A stretch of DNA of 64,000 nucleotides from Zeus faber. Its lineage: Eukaryota > Chordata > Actinopteri > Zeiformes > Zeidae. Position numbers and translations under genes: made by a program. A model generated the notes under the pieces. It was not told the DNA's origin. It did no database searches and was given only the letters and a program-made list of their open reading frames with translations. The stretch is taken from contig CAUIJY010000075.1 in NCBI GenBank assembly GCA_960531495.1, positions 1,364,001 to 1,428,000 on the forward strand. The letters run 5' to 3'. This document shows positions 12,668 to 25,536 of the stretch, in pieces. Within the stretch, counting starts at the first letter, position 1, and every line of letters starts with the position of its first letter.

Positions 12668-14105
12668 AATCTTTCTTACTTTCAATTTTTCTATCTTTCA
12701 AAATTTCTTCCAATCGTTCAATCTTTCTTTCATTATTTCTTTCAATCTTTCTTTCTTTCATTCTTTCTTTCAATCTTTCAATCTTTCTTTCAATAGTTCT
12801 TTCAATCTTTCTTTCTTTCAATCTTTCTTTCCATCTTTCTATCCATCTTTCTTTCATTCTTTCCTTCAGTCTTTCAATCTTTCTTTCAATCTTTCTTTCA
12901 ATCTTTCTTTTTTTCAATCTTTTTTTAAATCTTTCTTTCATTCTTTCTTTCAATCTTTCAATCTTTCTTTCAATCTATCTTTCTTTTTTCAATCTTTCTT
13001 TCATTCTTTCTATAGATCTTTCTTTCTTTCAATCTTTCTTTCAGTCTTTCAATCTTTCTTTAAATCTATCTTTCAATCTTTCTTTCAATCTTTCAATCTT
13101 TCAATTTTTCTTTCATTCTTTCTTTCAATCTTTCAATCTTTCAATCTTTCTGTCATTCTTTCTTCCAATCGTTCAATCTTTCTTTTATTATTTCTTTCAA
13201 TCTTTCTTTCTTTCAATCTTTCTTTCCATCTTTCTTTCAATCTTTCTTTCATTCTTTCTTTCAATCTTTCTTTTTTCAATATTTCTTTCAATCTGTCAAT
13301 TTTTCTTTCATTCTTTCATTCTTTCTTTCAATTGTTCTTTCATTCTTTCTTTCAATCTTTCTTTAAATATTTCAATCTTTCAATCTTTCTTTCAATCTTT
13401 CTTTCAATCTTTCAGTCTTTCTTTCATTCTTTCTTTCAATATTTCAATCTTTCAATCTTTCTTTCATTCTTTCTTTCAATATTTCAATCTTTCTTTCATT
13501 CTTTCCTTCAGTCTTACAATCTTTCTTTCAATCTTTCTTTCATTCTTTCTTTCAATCTTTCTTTCAATCTTTCAATCTTTCTTTCAATATGTCTTTCAAT
13601 CTTTCTTACTTTCAATCTTTCCTTTTTTAAATCTTTCTTTCAATCTTTCTTTCAAACTTTCATTCTTTATTTCAATCTTTCAATCTTTCAATCTTTCTTT
13701 CATTCTTTATTTCAATCTTTCAATCTTTCAATCTTTCTTTCATTCTTTCTTTCAATCTTTCTTTCAATCTTTCAATCTTTCTTTCAATCTTTCTTTCAAT
13801 ATTTCTTTCAATCTTTCTTTCTTTAAATATTTCTTTCAATCTTTCTTTGCAACTTTCAATCTTTATTTCAATCTTTCTTTCAATATTTCAATCTTTCTTT
13901 CATTCTTTCTTTCAATCTTTCAATCTTTCTTTAATTCTTTCTTTCAATCTTTCTTACTTTCAATTTTTCTATCTTTCAATATTTCTTCCAATCTTTCAAT
14001 CTTTCTTTTGTTATTCTTTCAATCTTTCTTTATTTCAATCTTTCTATCCATCTATCTTTCAATCTTTCTTTCATTCTTTCTTTCAATCTTTCTTTTTTCA
14101 AACTT
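12668..14105. repeat. Short type-B HOR unit
   Basis: With its opening cassette at 12555 this is a unit of about 1568 bp. It matches the units starting at cassettes 15965, 17537 and 23290. It carries AAAATTTCTTCC near 12700, a TTTCATTC in place of the TTTCAATC..CCATC stretch seen in long type B, and CTATAGATC near 13010. TTTGCAACTTTC near 13846 is a variant shared with 18805, 24530, 25232 and 32918. Confidence 0.65.
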
Positions 14106-15949
14106 TCTTGCAAACTTTCTTTCAATTGTTTAATCTTTCATTCTTTCTTTCAGTCTTTCAATCTTTTTTTCATTCTTTCTTTCAATATTTCAATCTTTCA
14201 ATCTTTCTTTCATTCTTTCTTTCAATCTTTCAATCTTTCTTTCATTCTTTCTTTAAATCTTTCTTACTTTCAATTTTTCTATCTTTCAAAATTTCTTCCA
14301 ATCGTTCAATCTTTCTTTCATTATTTCTTTCAATCTTTCTTTCTTTCAATCTTTCTTTCCATCTTTCTTTCAATCTTTCTTTCATTCTTTCTTTCAATCT
14401 TTCAATCTTTCTTTCAATAGTTCTTTCAATCTTTCTTTCTTTCCATCTTTCTTTCCATCTTTCTTTCGTTCTTTCCTTCAGTCTTTCAATCTTTCTTTCA
14501 ATCTTTCTTTCAATCTTTCTTTCAATCGTTCTTTCTTTCTTTTAGTCTTTCTTTCAATCTTTCAATTTTTCAATCTTTCTTTCATTCTTTCTTTTAATCT
14601 TTCAATCTTTCTTTCATTGTTTCTTTCAATCTTTCTTTCATTCTTTCTTTCATTCTTTCTTTCAATCTTTCTTTCAATCGTTTTTCTTTCTTTTAGTCTT
14701 TCTTTCAATCTTTCAATTTTTCAATCTTTCTTTCATTCTTTCTTTTAATCTTTCAATCTTTCTTTCATTCTTTCCTTCAGTCTTTCATTCTTTCTTTCAA
14801 TCTTTCTTTTTTCAATCTTTCTTGCAATCGTTCTTTCAATTGTTTAATCTTTCAATCTTTCTTTCATTCTTTCTTTCAGTCTTTCAATCTTTTTTTCAAT
14901 CTTTCTTTCATTCTTTCTTTCAATCTTTCTGTCCGTCATTCTTTCTTTCAGTCTTTCTTTCATTCTTTATTTCAATCTTTGTTTCATTCTTTCTTTCAAT
15001 CTTTCATTCAATCTTTCTTTCAATCTTTCTTTCAATCTTTCTTTCAATCTTTCTTTCAATCGTTCTTTCATTCTTTATTTTAATCTTTCAATCTTTCTTT
15101 AATTGTTTCTTTCAATCTTTCTGTCTTTCAATATTTCTTTCAATCTTTCAATCTTTCTTTTTTTTCAATCTTTCTTTCAATCATTCTTTTATTCTATCTT
15201 TAAATCTTTCTGTTTTTTCAATCTTTCTTGCAATCTTTCTTTCAGTCTTTCAATCTGTCTTTCAAACTTTCAATCTTTCTTTCAATCTTTCAATCTTTCA
15301 ATCTTTCTTTCAATTTTTCTTTCAATCTTTCAGTCTTTCTTTCATTCTTTCTTTCAATCTTTCAATCTTTCAATCTTTCAATCTTTCTTTCATTCTTTCT
15401 TTCAATCTTTCAATCTTTCTTTCAATATTTCTTTCAATCTTTCTTTCTGTCAATCTTTCTTTCCATCTTTCTTTCCATCTTTCTTTCATTCTTTCCTTCA
15501 GTCTTTCAATCTTTCTTTCAATCTTTCTTTCAATTTTTCTTTCAATCTTTCTTTCATTCTTTCCTTCAATCTTTCAATCTTTCTTTCAATCTGTCTTTCA
15601 ATCTTTCATTCATTCCTTCTTTCAATCTTTCAATCTTTCTTTCAATATTTCTTTCAATCTTTCTTTCTTTAAATCTTTCTTTCAATCTTTCTTTCAAACT
15701 TTCATTCTATATTTCAATATTTCAATATTTCAATCTTTCTTTCATTCTTTCTTTCAATCTTTCAATCTTTCTTTAATTCTTTCTTTCAATCTTTCTTACT
15801 TTCAATTTTTCTATCTTTCAATATTTCTTCCAATCTTTCAATCTTTCTTTTGTTATTCTTTCAATCTTTCTTTCTTTCAATCTTTCTATCCATCTATCTT
15901 TCAATCTTTCTTTCATTCTTTCTTTCAATCTTTCTTTTTTCAAACTTTC
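14106..15949. repeat. Type-A HOR block, third partial copy of the 5.7-kb segment
   Basis: Cassettes at 14123, 14837 and 15965 give spacings of 714 and 1128 bp. These parallel 726 and 1140 bp (from 25508) and 702 and 1120 bp (from 33194, LINE subtracted). CTGTCCGTCATT lies near 14930. The uninterrupted word TTCTTTCAAT at 15417-15426 is an empty equivalent of the LINE target site. Similarity to 25.5-27.5 kb extends to about 16085. Confidence 0.7.
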
Positions 15950-17521
15950 TTGCAAACTTTCTTTCAATTGTTTAATCTTTCAATCTTTCTTTCATTCTTT
16001 CTTTCAGTCTTTCAATCTTTTTTTCATTCTTTCTTTCAATATTTCAATCTTTCAATCTTTCTTTCATTCTTTCTTTCAATCTTTCAATCTTTCTTTCATT
16101 CTTTCTTTCAATCTTTCTTACTTTCAATTTTTCTATCTTTCAAAATTTCTTCCAATCGTTCAATCTTTCTTTCATTATTTCTTTCAATCTTTCTTTCTTT
16201 CATTCTTTCTTTCAATCTTTCAATCTTTCTTTCAATAGTTCTTTCAATCTTTCTTTCTTTCAATCTTTGTTTCCATCTTTCTTTCCATCTTTCTTTCATT
16301 CTTTCCTTCAGTCTTTCAATCTTTCTTTCAATCTTTCTTTCAATCTTTCTTTTTTTCAATCTTTTTTTAAATCTTTCTTTCATTCTTTCTTTCAATCTTT
16401 CAATCTTTCTTTCAATCTATCTTTCTTTTTTCAATCTTTCTTTCATTCTTTCTATAGATCTTTCTTTCTTTCAATCTTTCTTTCAGTCTTTCAATCTTTC
16501 TTTAAATCTATCTTTCAATCTTTCTTTCAATCTTTCAATCTTTCAATTTTTCTTTCATTCTTTCTTTCAATCTTTCTGTCATTCTTTCTTCCAATCGTTC
16601 AATCTTTCTTTTATTATTTCTTTCAATCTTTCTTTCTTTCAATCTTTCTTTCCATCTTTCTTTCAATCTTTCTTTCATTCTTTCTTTCAATCTTTCTTTT
16701 TTCAATATTTCTTTCAATCTGTCAATTTTTCTTTCATTCTTTCATTCTTTCTTTCAATTGTTCTTTCATTCTTTCTTTCAATCTTTCTTTAAATATTTCA
16801 ATCTTTCAACCTTTCTTTCAATCTTTCTTTCAATCTTTCAGTCTTTCTTTCATTCTTTCTTTCAATATTTCAATCTTTCAATCTTTCTTTCATTCTTTCT
16901 TTCAATATTTCAATCTTTCTTTCATTCTTTCCTTCAGTCTTACAATCTTTCTTTCAATCTTTCTTTCATTCTTTCTTTCAATCTTTCTTTCAATCTTTCA
17001 ATCTTTCTTTCAATATGTCTTTCAATCTTTCTTACTTTCAATCTTTCCTTTTTTAAATCTTTCTTTCAATCTTTCTTTCAAACTTTCATTCTTTATTTCA
17101 ATCTTTCAATCCTTCAATCTTTCTTTCATTCTGTATTTCAATCTTTCAATCTTTCAATCTTTCTTTCATTCTTTCTTTCAATCTTTCTTTCAATCTTTCA
17201 ATCTTTCTTTCAATATTTCTTTCAATCTTTCTTTCTTTAAATATTTCTTTCAATCTTTCTTTCAAACTTTCAATCTTTATTTCAATCTTTCTTTCAATAT
17301 TTCAATCTTTCTTTCATTCTTTCTTTCAATCTTTCAATCTTTCTTTAATTCTTTCTTTCAATCTTTCTTACTTTCAATTTTTCTATCTTTCAATATTTCT
17401 TCCAATCTTTCAATCTTTCTTTTGTTATTCTTTCAATCTTTCTTTCTTTCAATCTTTCTATCCATCTATCTTTCAATCTTTCTTTCATTCTTTCTTTCAA
17501 TCTTTCTTTTTTCAAACTTTC
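15950..17521. repeat. Short type-B HOR unit, tandem member 1
   Basis: This cassette-to-cassette unit of about 1572 bp is directly followed by a closely similar 1544-bp unit. It contains AAAATTTCTTCC near 16141, CTATAGATC near 16452 and the TTTAAATATTTC series. The second half differs from its neighbour around 17225-17340, so exchanges with other units have taken place. Confidence 0.65.
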
Positions 17522-19065
17522 TTGCAAACTTTCTTTCAATTGTTTAATCTTTCAATCTTTCTTTCATTCTTTCTTTCAGTCTTTCAATCTTTTTTTCATT
17601 CTTTCTTTCAATATTTCAATCTTTCAATCTTTCTTTCATTCTTTCTTTCAATCTTTCTTACTTTCAATTTTTCTATCTTTCAAAATTTCTTCCAATCGTT
17701 CAATCTTTCTTTCATTATTTCTTTCAATCTTTCTTTCTTTCATTCTTTCTTTCAATCTTTCAATCTTTCTTTCAATAGTTCTTTCAATCTTTCTTTCTTT
17801 CAATCTTTCTTTCCATCTTTCTTTCCATCTTTCTTTCATTCTTTCCTTCAGTCTTTCAATCTTTCTTTCAATCTTTCTTTCAATCTTTCTTTTTTTCAAT
17901 CTTTTTTTAAATCTTTCTTTCATTCTTTCTTTCAATCTTTCAATCTTTCTTTCAATCTATCTTTCTTTTTTCAATCTTTCTTTCATTCTTTCTATAGATC
18001 TTTCTTTCTTTCAATCTTTCTTTCAGTCTTTCAATCTTTCTTTAAATCTATCTTTCAATCTTTCTTTCAATCTTTCAATCTTTCAATTTTTCTTTCATTC
18101 TTTCTTTCAATCTTTCAATCTTTCAATCTTTCTGTCATTCTTTCTTCCAATCGTTCAATCTTTCTTTTATTATTTCTTTCAATCTTTCTTTCTTTCAATC
18201 TTTCTTTCCATCTTTCTTTCAATCTTTCTTTCATTCTTTCTTTCAATCTTTCTTTTTTCAATATTTCTTTCAATCTGTCAATTTTTCTTTCATTCTTTCA
18301 TTCTTTCTTTCAATTGTTCTTTCATTCTTTCTTTCAATCTTTCTTTAAATATTTCAATCTTTCAATCTTTCTTTCAATATTTCAATCTTTCAATCTTTCT
18401 TTCATTCTTTCTTTCAATCTTTCAATCTTTCTTTCATTCTTTCTTTCAATATTTCAATCTTTCTTTCATTCTTTCCTTCAGTCTTACAATCTTTCTTTCA
18501 ATCTTTCTTTCATTCTTTCTTTCAATCCTTCTTTCAATCTTTCAATCTTTCTTTCAATATGTCTTTCAATCTTTCTTACTTTCAATCTTTCCTTTTTTAA
18601 ATCTTTCTTTCAATCTTTCTTTCAAACTTTCATTCTTTATTTCAATCTTTCAATCTTTCAATCTTTCTTTCATTCTTTATTTCAATCTTTCAATCTTTCA
18701 ATCTTTCTTTTATTCTTTCTTTCAATCTTTCTTTCAATCTTTCAATCTTTCTTTCAATATTTCTTTCAATCTTTCTTTCTTTAAATATTTCTTTCAATCT
18801 TTCTTTGCAACTTTCAATCTTTATTTCAATCTTTCTTTCAATATTTCAATCTTTCTTTCATTCTTTCTTTCAATCTTTCAATCTTTCTTTAATTCTTTCT
18901 TTCAATCTTTCTTACTTTCAATTTTTCTATCTTTCAATATTTCTTCCAATCTTTCAATCTTTCTTTTGTTATTCTTTCAATCTTTCTTGATTTCAATCTT
19001 TCTATCCATCTATCTTTCAATCTTTCTTTCATTCTTTCTTTCAATCTTTCTTTTTTCAAACTTTC
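17522..19065. repeat. Short type-B HOR unit, tandem member 2
   Basis: This unit of about 1544 bp is adjacent to and in register with the preceding one. It has AAAATTTCTTCC near 17680 and CTATAGATC near 17992. It ends with the TTTGCAACTTTC variant near 18805 and a private TCTTGATTTC change near 18987. These two units are the clearest regular tandem repetition of the short B type. Confidence 0.65.
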
Positions 19066-22000
19066 TTGCAAACTTTCTTTCAATTGTTTAATCTTTCAAT
19101 CTTTCTTTCATTCTTTCTTTCAGTCTTTCAATCTTTTTTTCATTCTTTCTTTCAATATTTCAATCTTTCAATCTTTCTTTCATTCTTTCTTTCAATCTTT
19201 CAATCTTTCTTTCATTCTTTCTTTCAATCTTTCTTACTTTCAATTTTTCTATCTTTCAAAATTTCTTCCAATCGTTCAATCTTTCTTTCATTATTTCTTT
19301 CAATCTTTCTTTCTTTCAATCTTTCTTTCCATCTTTCTTTCAATCTTTCTTTCATTCTTTCTTTCAATCTTTCTTTCAATAGTTCTTTCAATCTTTCTTT
19401 CTTTCCATCTTTCTTTCCATCTTTCTTTCATTCTTTCCTTCAGTCTTTCAATCTTTCTTTCAATCTTTCTTTCAATCGTTCTTTCTTTCTTTTAGTCTTT
19501 CTTTCAATCTTTCAATTTTTCAATCTTTCTTTCATTCTTTCTTTTAATCTTTCAATCTTCATTCTTTCTTTCAATCTTTCTTTAAATATTTCAATCTTTC
19601 AATCTTTCTTTCAATCTTTCTTTCAATCTTTCAGTCTTTCTTTCATTCTTTCTTTCAATATTTCAATCTTTCAATCTTTCTTTCATTCAATATTTCTTCC
19701 AATCGTTCAATCTTTCTTTCATTATTTCTTTCAATCTTTCTTTTGTTATATCTTTCAATCTTTCTTTCTTTCAATCTTTCTTTCCATCTTTCTTTCAATA
19801 TTTCTTTCATTCTTTCTTTCAATCTTTCTTTCATTATTTCTTTCAGTCTTTCAATCTTTCTTTCAGTCGTTCAATCTTTCTTTCAATCTTTCAATCTTCA
19901 ATCTTTCAATCTATCTTTCAGTCTTTCAATCTTTCATTCAAACTTTCAATATTTCTTTCAATTTTTCAGTCGTTCAATCTTTCTTTCAATCTTTCTTTCA
20001 ATCTTTCAATCATTCAATCTTTCAATCATTCAATCTTTCAATCTTTCTTTCTTTCAATCTTTCTTTCATTCTTTCCTTCAGTCTTACAATCTTTCTTTCA
20101 ATCTTTCTTTCATTCTTTCTTTCAATCTTTCTTTCAATCTTTCAATCTTTCTTTCAATATGTCTTTCAATCTTTCTTACTTTCAATCTTTCCTTTTTTAA
20201 ATCTTTCTTTCAATCTTTCTTTCAAACTTTCATTCTTTATTTCAATCTTTCAATCTTTCAATCTTTCTTTCATTCTTAATTTCAATCTTTCAATCTTTCA
20301 ATCTTTCTTTCATTCTTTCTTTCAATCATTCAATCTTTCTTTCAATATTTCTTTCAATCTTTCTTTCTTTCAATATTTCTTTCAATCTTTCTTTCAAACT
20401 TTCAATCTTTATTTCAATCTTTCTTTCAATATTTCAATCTTTCTTTCATTCTTTCTTTCAATCTTTCTTTCTTTAAATATTTCTTTCAATCTTTCTTTCA
20501 AACTTTCAATCTTTATTTCAATCTTTCTTTCAATATTTCAATCTTTCTTTCATTCTTTCTTTCAATCTTTCAATCTTTCTTTAATTCTTTCTTTCAATCT
20601 TTCTTACTTTCAATTTTTCTATCTTTCAATATTTCTTCCAATCTTTCAATCTTTCTTTTGTTATTCTTTCAATCTTTCTTTCTTTCAATCTTTCTATCCA
20701 TATATCTTTCAATCTTTCTTTCATTCTTTCTTTCAATCTTTCTTTTTTCAAACTTTCTTGCAAACTTTCTTTCAATTGTTTAATCTTTCAATCTTTCTTT
20801 CATTCTTTCTTTCAGTCTTTCAATCTTTTTTTCATTCTTTCTTTCAATATTTCAATCTTTCAATCTTTCTTTCATTCTCTCTTTCAATCTTTCTTACTTT
20901 CAATTTTTCTATCTTTCAAAATTTCTTCCAATCGTTCAATCTTTCTTTCATTATTTCTTTCAATCTTTCTTTCTTTCAATCTTTCTTTCCATCTTTCTTT
21001 CAATCTTTCTTTCATTCTTTCTTTCAATCTTTCAATCTTTCTTTCAATAGTTCTTTCAATCTTTCTTTCTTTCAATCTTTCTTTCCATCTTTCTTTCCAT
21101 CTTTCTTTCATTCTTTCCTTCAGTCTTTCAATCTTTCTTTCAATCTTTCTTTCAATCTTTCTTTTTTTCAATCTTTTTTTAAATCTTTCTTTCATTCTTT
21201 CTTTCAATCTTTCAATCTTTCTTTCAATCTATCTTTCTTTTTTCAATCTTTCTTTCATTCTTTCTATAGATCTTTCTTTCTTTCAATCTTTCTTTCAGTC
21301 TTTCAATCTTTCTTTAAATCTATCTTTCAATCTTTCTTTCAATCTTTCAATCTTTCAATTTTTCTTTCATTCTTTCTTTCAATCTTTCAATCTTTCAATC
21401 TTTCTGTCATTCTTTCTTCCAATCGTTCAATCTTTCTTTTATTATTTCTTTCAATCTTTCTTTCTTTCAATCTTTCTTTCCATCTTTCTTTCAATCTTTC
21501 TTTCATTCTTTCTTTCAATCTTTCTTTTTTCAATATTTCTTTCAATCTGTCAATTTTTCTTTCATTCTTTCATTCTTTCTTTCAATTGTTCTTTCATTCT
21601 TTCTTTCAATCTTTCTTTAAATATTTCAATCTTTCAATCTTTCTTTCAATCTTTCTTTCAATCTTTCAGTCTTTCTTTCATTCTTTCTTTCAATATTTCA
21701 ATCTTTCAATCTTTCTTTCATTCTTTCTTTCAATCTTTCAATCTTTCTTTCATTCTTTCTTTCAATCTTTATATCTTTCAATTTTTCTATCTTTCAATAT
21801 TTCTTCCAATCGTTCAATCTTTCTTTCATTATTTCTTTCAATCTTTCTTTTGTTATATCTTTCAATCTTTCTTTCTTTCAATCTTTCTTTCCATCTTTCT
21901 TTCAATATTTCTTTCATTCTTTCTTTCAATCTTTCTTTCATTATTTCTTTCAGTCTTTCAATCTTTCTTTCAGTCGTTCAATCTTTCTTTCAATCTTTCT

Positions 22001-22648
22001 TTCAATCTTTCAATCTTCAATCTTTCAATCTATCTTTCAGTCTTTCAATCTTTCTTTCAAACTTTCAATATTTCTTTCAATCTTTCAGTCGTTCAATCTT
22101 TCTTTCAATCTTTCTTTCAATCTTTCAATCATTCAATCTTTCAATCATTCAATCTTTCAATCTTTCTTTCTTTCAATCTTTCTTTCATTCTTTCCTTCAG
22201 TCTTACAATCTTTCTCTCAATCTTTCTTTCATTCTTTCTTTCAATCTTTCTTTCAATCTTTCAATCTTTCTTTCAATATGTCTTTCAATCTTTCTTAATT
22301 TCAATCTTTCCTTTTTTAAATCTTTCTTTCAATCTTTCTTTCAAACTTTCATTCTTTATTTCAATCTTTCAATCCTTCAATCTTTCTTTCATTCTGTATT
22401 TCAATCTTTCAATCTTTCAATCTTTCTTTCATTCTTTCTTTCAATCTTTCTTTCAATCTTTCAATCTTTCTTTAATTCTTTCTTTCAATCTTTCTTACTT
22501 TCAATTTTTCTATCTTTCAATATTTCTTCCAATCTTTCAATCTTTCTTTTGTTATTCTTTCAATCTTTCTTTCTTTCAATCTTTCTATCCATCTATCTTT
22601 CAATCTTTCTTTCATTCTTTCTTTCAATCTTTCTTTTTTCAAACTTTC
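19066..22648. repeat. Long type-B HOR block, copy 3
   Basis: It begins with a shortened type-B/type-A mosaic (cassette 19081) and from about 19560 follows copy 2 (offset about 10026 rising to 10130). The 107-codon minus-strand frame at 10754-11077 is reproduced at 20884-21207, with only a TTCATTCTCTCTTTC change noticed just outside it near 20875. A TCAATATTTC/TTAAATATTTC doublet near 20370 and 20470 is an extra local duplication compared with copy 2. Confidence 0.65.
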
Positions 22649-24132
22649 TTGCAAACTTTCTTTCAATTGTTTAATCTTTCAATCTTTCTTTCATTCTTTC
22701 TTTCAGTCTTTCAATCTTTTTTTCATTCTTTCTTTCAATATTTCAATCTTTCAATCTTTCTTTCATTCTTTCTTTCAATCTTTCTTACTTTCAATTTTTC
22801 TATCTTTCAAAATTTCTTCCAATCGTTCAATCTTTCTTTCATTATTTCTTTCAATCTTTCTTTCTTTCATTCTTTCTTTCAATCTTTCAATCTTTCTTTC
22901 AATAGTTCTTTCAATCTTTCTTTCTTTCAATCTTTCTTTCCATCTTTCTTTCATTCTTTCCTTCAGTCTTTCAATCTTTCTTTCAATCTTTCTTTCAATC
23001 TTTCTTTTTTTCAATCTTTTTTTCAATCTTTATTTCAATCTTTCTTTCAATATTTCAATCTTTCTTTCATTCTTTCTTTCAATCTTTCAATCTTTCTTTA
23101 ATTCTTTCTTTCAATCTTTCTTACTTTCAATTTTTCTATCTTTCAATATTTCTTCCAATCTTTCAATCTTTCTTTTGTTATTCTTTCAATCTTTCTTTCT
23201 TTCAATCTTTCTATCCATCTATCTTTCAATCTTTCTTTCATTCTTTCTTTCAATCTTTCTTTTTTCAAACTTTCTTGCAAACTTTCTTTCAATTGTTTAA
23301 TCTTTCAATCTTTCTTTCATTCTTTCTTTCAGTCTTTCAATCTTTTTTTCATTCTTTCTTTCAATATTTCAATCTTTCAATCTTTCTTTCATTCTTTCTT
23401 TCAATCTTTCTTACTTTCAATTTTTCTATCTTTCAAAATTTCTTCCAATCGTTCAATCTTTCTTTCATTATTTCTTTCAATCTTTCTTTCTTTCATTCTT
23501 TCTTTCAATCTTTCAATCTTTCTTTCAATAGTTCTTTCAATCTTTCTTTCTTTCAATCTTTCTTTCCATCTTTCTTTCCATCTTTCTTTCATTCTTTCCT
23601 TCAGTCTTTCAATCTTTCTTTCAATCTTTCTTTCAATCTTTCTTTTTTTCAATCTTTTTTTAAATCTTTCTTTCATTCTTTCTTTCAATCTTTCAATCTT
23701 TCTTTCAATCTATCTTTCTTTTTTCAATCTTTCTTTCATTCTTTCTATAGATCTTTCTTTCTTTCAATCTTTCTTTCAGTCTTTCAATCTTTCTTTAAAT
23801 CTATCTTTCAATCTTTCTTTCAATCTTTCAATCTTTCAATCTTTCTGTCATTCTTTCTTCCAATCGTTCAATCTTTCTTTTATTATTTCTTTCAATCTTT
23901 CTTTCTTTCAATCTTTCTTTCCATCTTTCTTTCAATCTTTCTTTCATTCTTTCTTTCAATCTTTCTTTTTTCAATATTTCTTTCAATCTGTCAATTTTTC
24001 TTTCATTCTTTCATTCTTTCTTTCAATTGTTCTTTCATTCTTTCTTTCAATCTTTCTTTAAATTTTTCAATCTTTCAATCTTTCTTTCAATCTTTCTTTC
24101 AATCTTTCAGTCTTTCTTTCATTCTTTCTTTC
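22649..24132. repeat. Deleted short unit followed by a short type-B unit
   Basis: Cassettes at 22664 and 23290 are only 626 bp apart. The first unit has lost its middle: a run with TTTTTTTCAATC near 23020 jumps to the TTTATTTCAATC end portion. The following unit (from 23290) is of normal short-B type, with CTATAGATC near 23743. Confidence 0.6.
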
Positions 24133-25536
24133 AATATTTCAATCTTTCAATCTTTCTTTCATTCTTTCTTTCAATATTTCAATCTTTCTTTCATTCTTTC
24201 CTTCAGTCTTACAATCTTTCTTTCAATCTTTCTTTCATTCTTTCTTTCAATCTTTCTTTCAATCTTTCAATCTTTCTTTCAATATGTCTTTCAATCTTTC
24301 TTACTTTCAATCTTTCCTTTTTTAAATCTTTCTTTCAATCTTTCTTTCAAACTTTCATTCTTTATTTCAATCTTTCAATCTTTCAATCTTTCTTTCATTC
24401 TTTATTTCAATCTTTCAATCTTTCAATCTTTCTTTCATTCTTTCTTTCAATCTTTCTTTCAATCTTTCAATCTTTCTTTCAATATTTCTTTCAATCTTTC
24501 TTTCTTTAAATATTTCTTTCAATCTTTCTTTGCAACTTTCAATCTTTATTTCAATCTTTCTTTCAATATTTCAATCTTTCTTTCATTCTTTCTTTCAATC
24601 TTTCAATCTTTCTTTAATTCTTTCTTTCAATCTTTCTTACTTTCAATTTTTCTGTCTTTCAATATTTCTTCCAATCTTTCAATCTTTCTTTTGTTATTCT
24701 TTCAATCTTTCTTTATTTCAATCTTTCTATCCATCTATCTTTCAATCTTTCTTTCATTCTTTCTTTCAATCTTTCTTTTTTCAAACTTTCTTGCAAACTT
24801 TCTTTCAATTGTTTAATCTTTCATTCTTTCTTTCAATATTTCAATCTTTCAATCTTTCTTTCATTCTTTCTTTCAATATTTCAATCTTTCTTTCATTCTT
24901 TCCTTCAGTCTTACAATCTTTCTTTCAATCTTTCTTTCATTCTTTCTTTCAATCTTTCTTTCAATCTTTCAATCTTTCTTTCAATATGTCTTTCAATCTT
25001 TCTTACTTTCAATCTTTCCTTTTTTAAATCTTTCTTTCAATCTTTCTTTCAAACTTTCATTCTTTATTTCAATCTTTCAATCTTTCAATCTTTCTTTCAT
25101 TCTTTATTTCAATCTTTCAATCTTTCAATCTTTCTTTCATTCTTTCTTTCAATCTTTCTTTCAATCTTTCAATCTTTCTTTCAATATTTCTTTCAATCTT
25201 TCTTTCTTTAAATATTTCTTTCAATCTTTCTTTGCAACTTTCAATCTTTATTTCAATCTTTCTTTCAATATTTCAATCTTTCTTTCATTCTTTCTTTCAA
25301 TCTTTCAATCTTTCTTTAATTCTTTCTTTCAATCTTTCTTACTTTCAATTTTTCTGTCTTTCAATATTTCTTCCAATCTTTCAATCTTTCTTTTGTTATT
25401 CTTTCAATCTTTCTTTATTTCAATCTTTCTATCCATCTATCTTTCAATCTTTCTTTCATTCTTTCTTTCAATCTTTCTTTTTTCAAACTTTCTTGCAAAC
25501 TTTCTTTCAATTGTTTAATCTTTCATTCTTTCTTTC
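24133..25536. repeat. Recent 702-bp tandem duplication
   Basis: Copies at about 24133-24834 and 24835-25536 match throughout as far as I can see. They share a private variant: TTTTTCTGTCTTTCAATA at about 24648 and 25350, where every other copy examined has CTATC. The cassettes at 24806 and 25508 are exactly 702 bp apart. The junction is visible at about 24835, where TTTCATTCTTTCTTTCA continues as ATATTTC in copy 1 and as GTCTTTC after copy 2. This is probably one of the youngest events in the array. Confidence 0.8.

Noticed and set aside
19066-22674. 1202-codon open frame rich in Phe, Leu, Ser, Ile and Asn, the longest of many on the + strand
   Set aside because: It is a direct reading of the 4-bp repeat, which yields a 4-residue protein periodicity and rarely a stop. 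Overlapping frames are also open, and copies differ by unit changes not divisible by three. There is no domain, no composition change and no gene structure.
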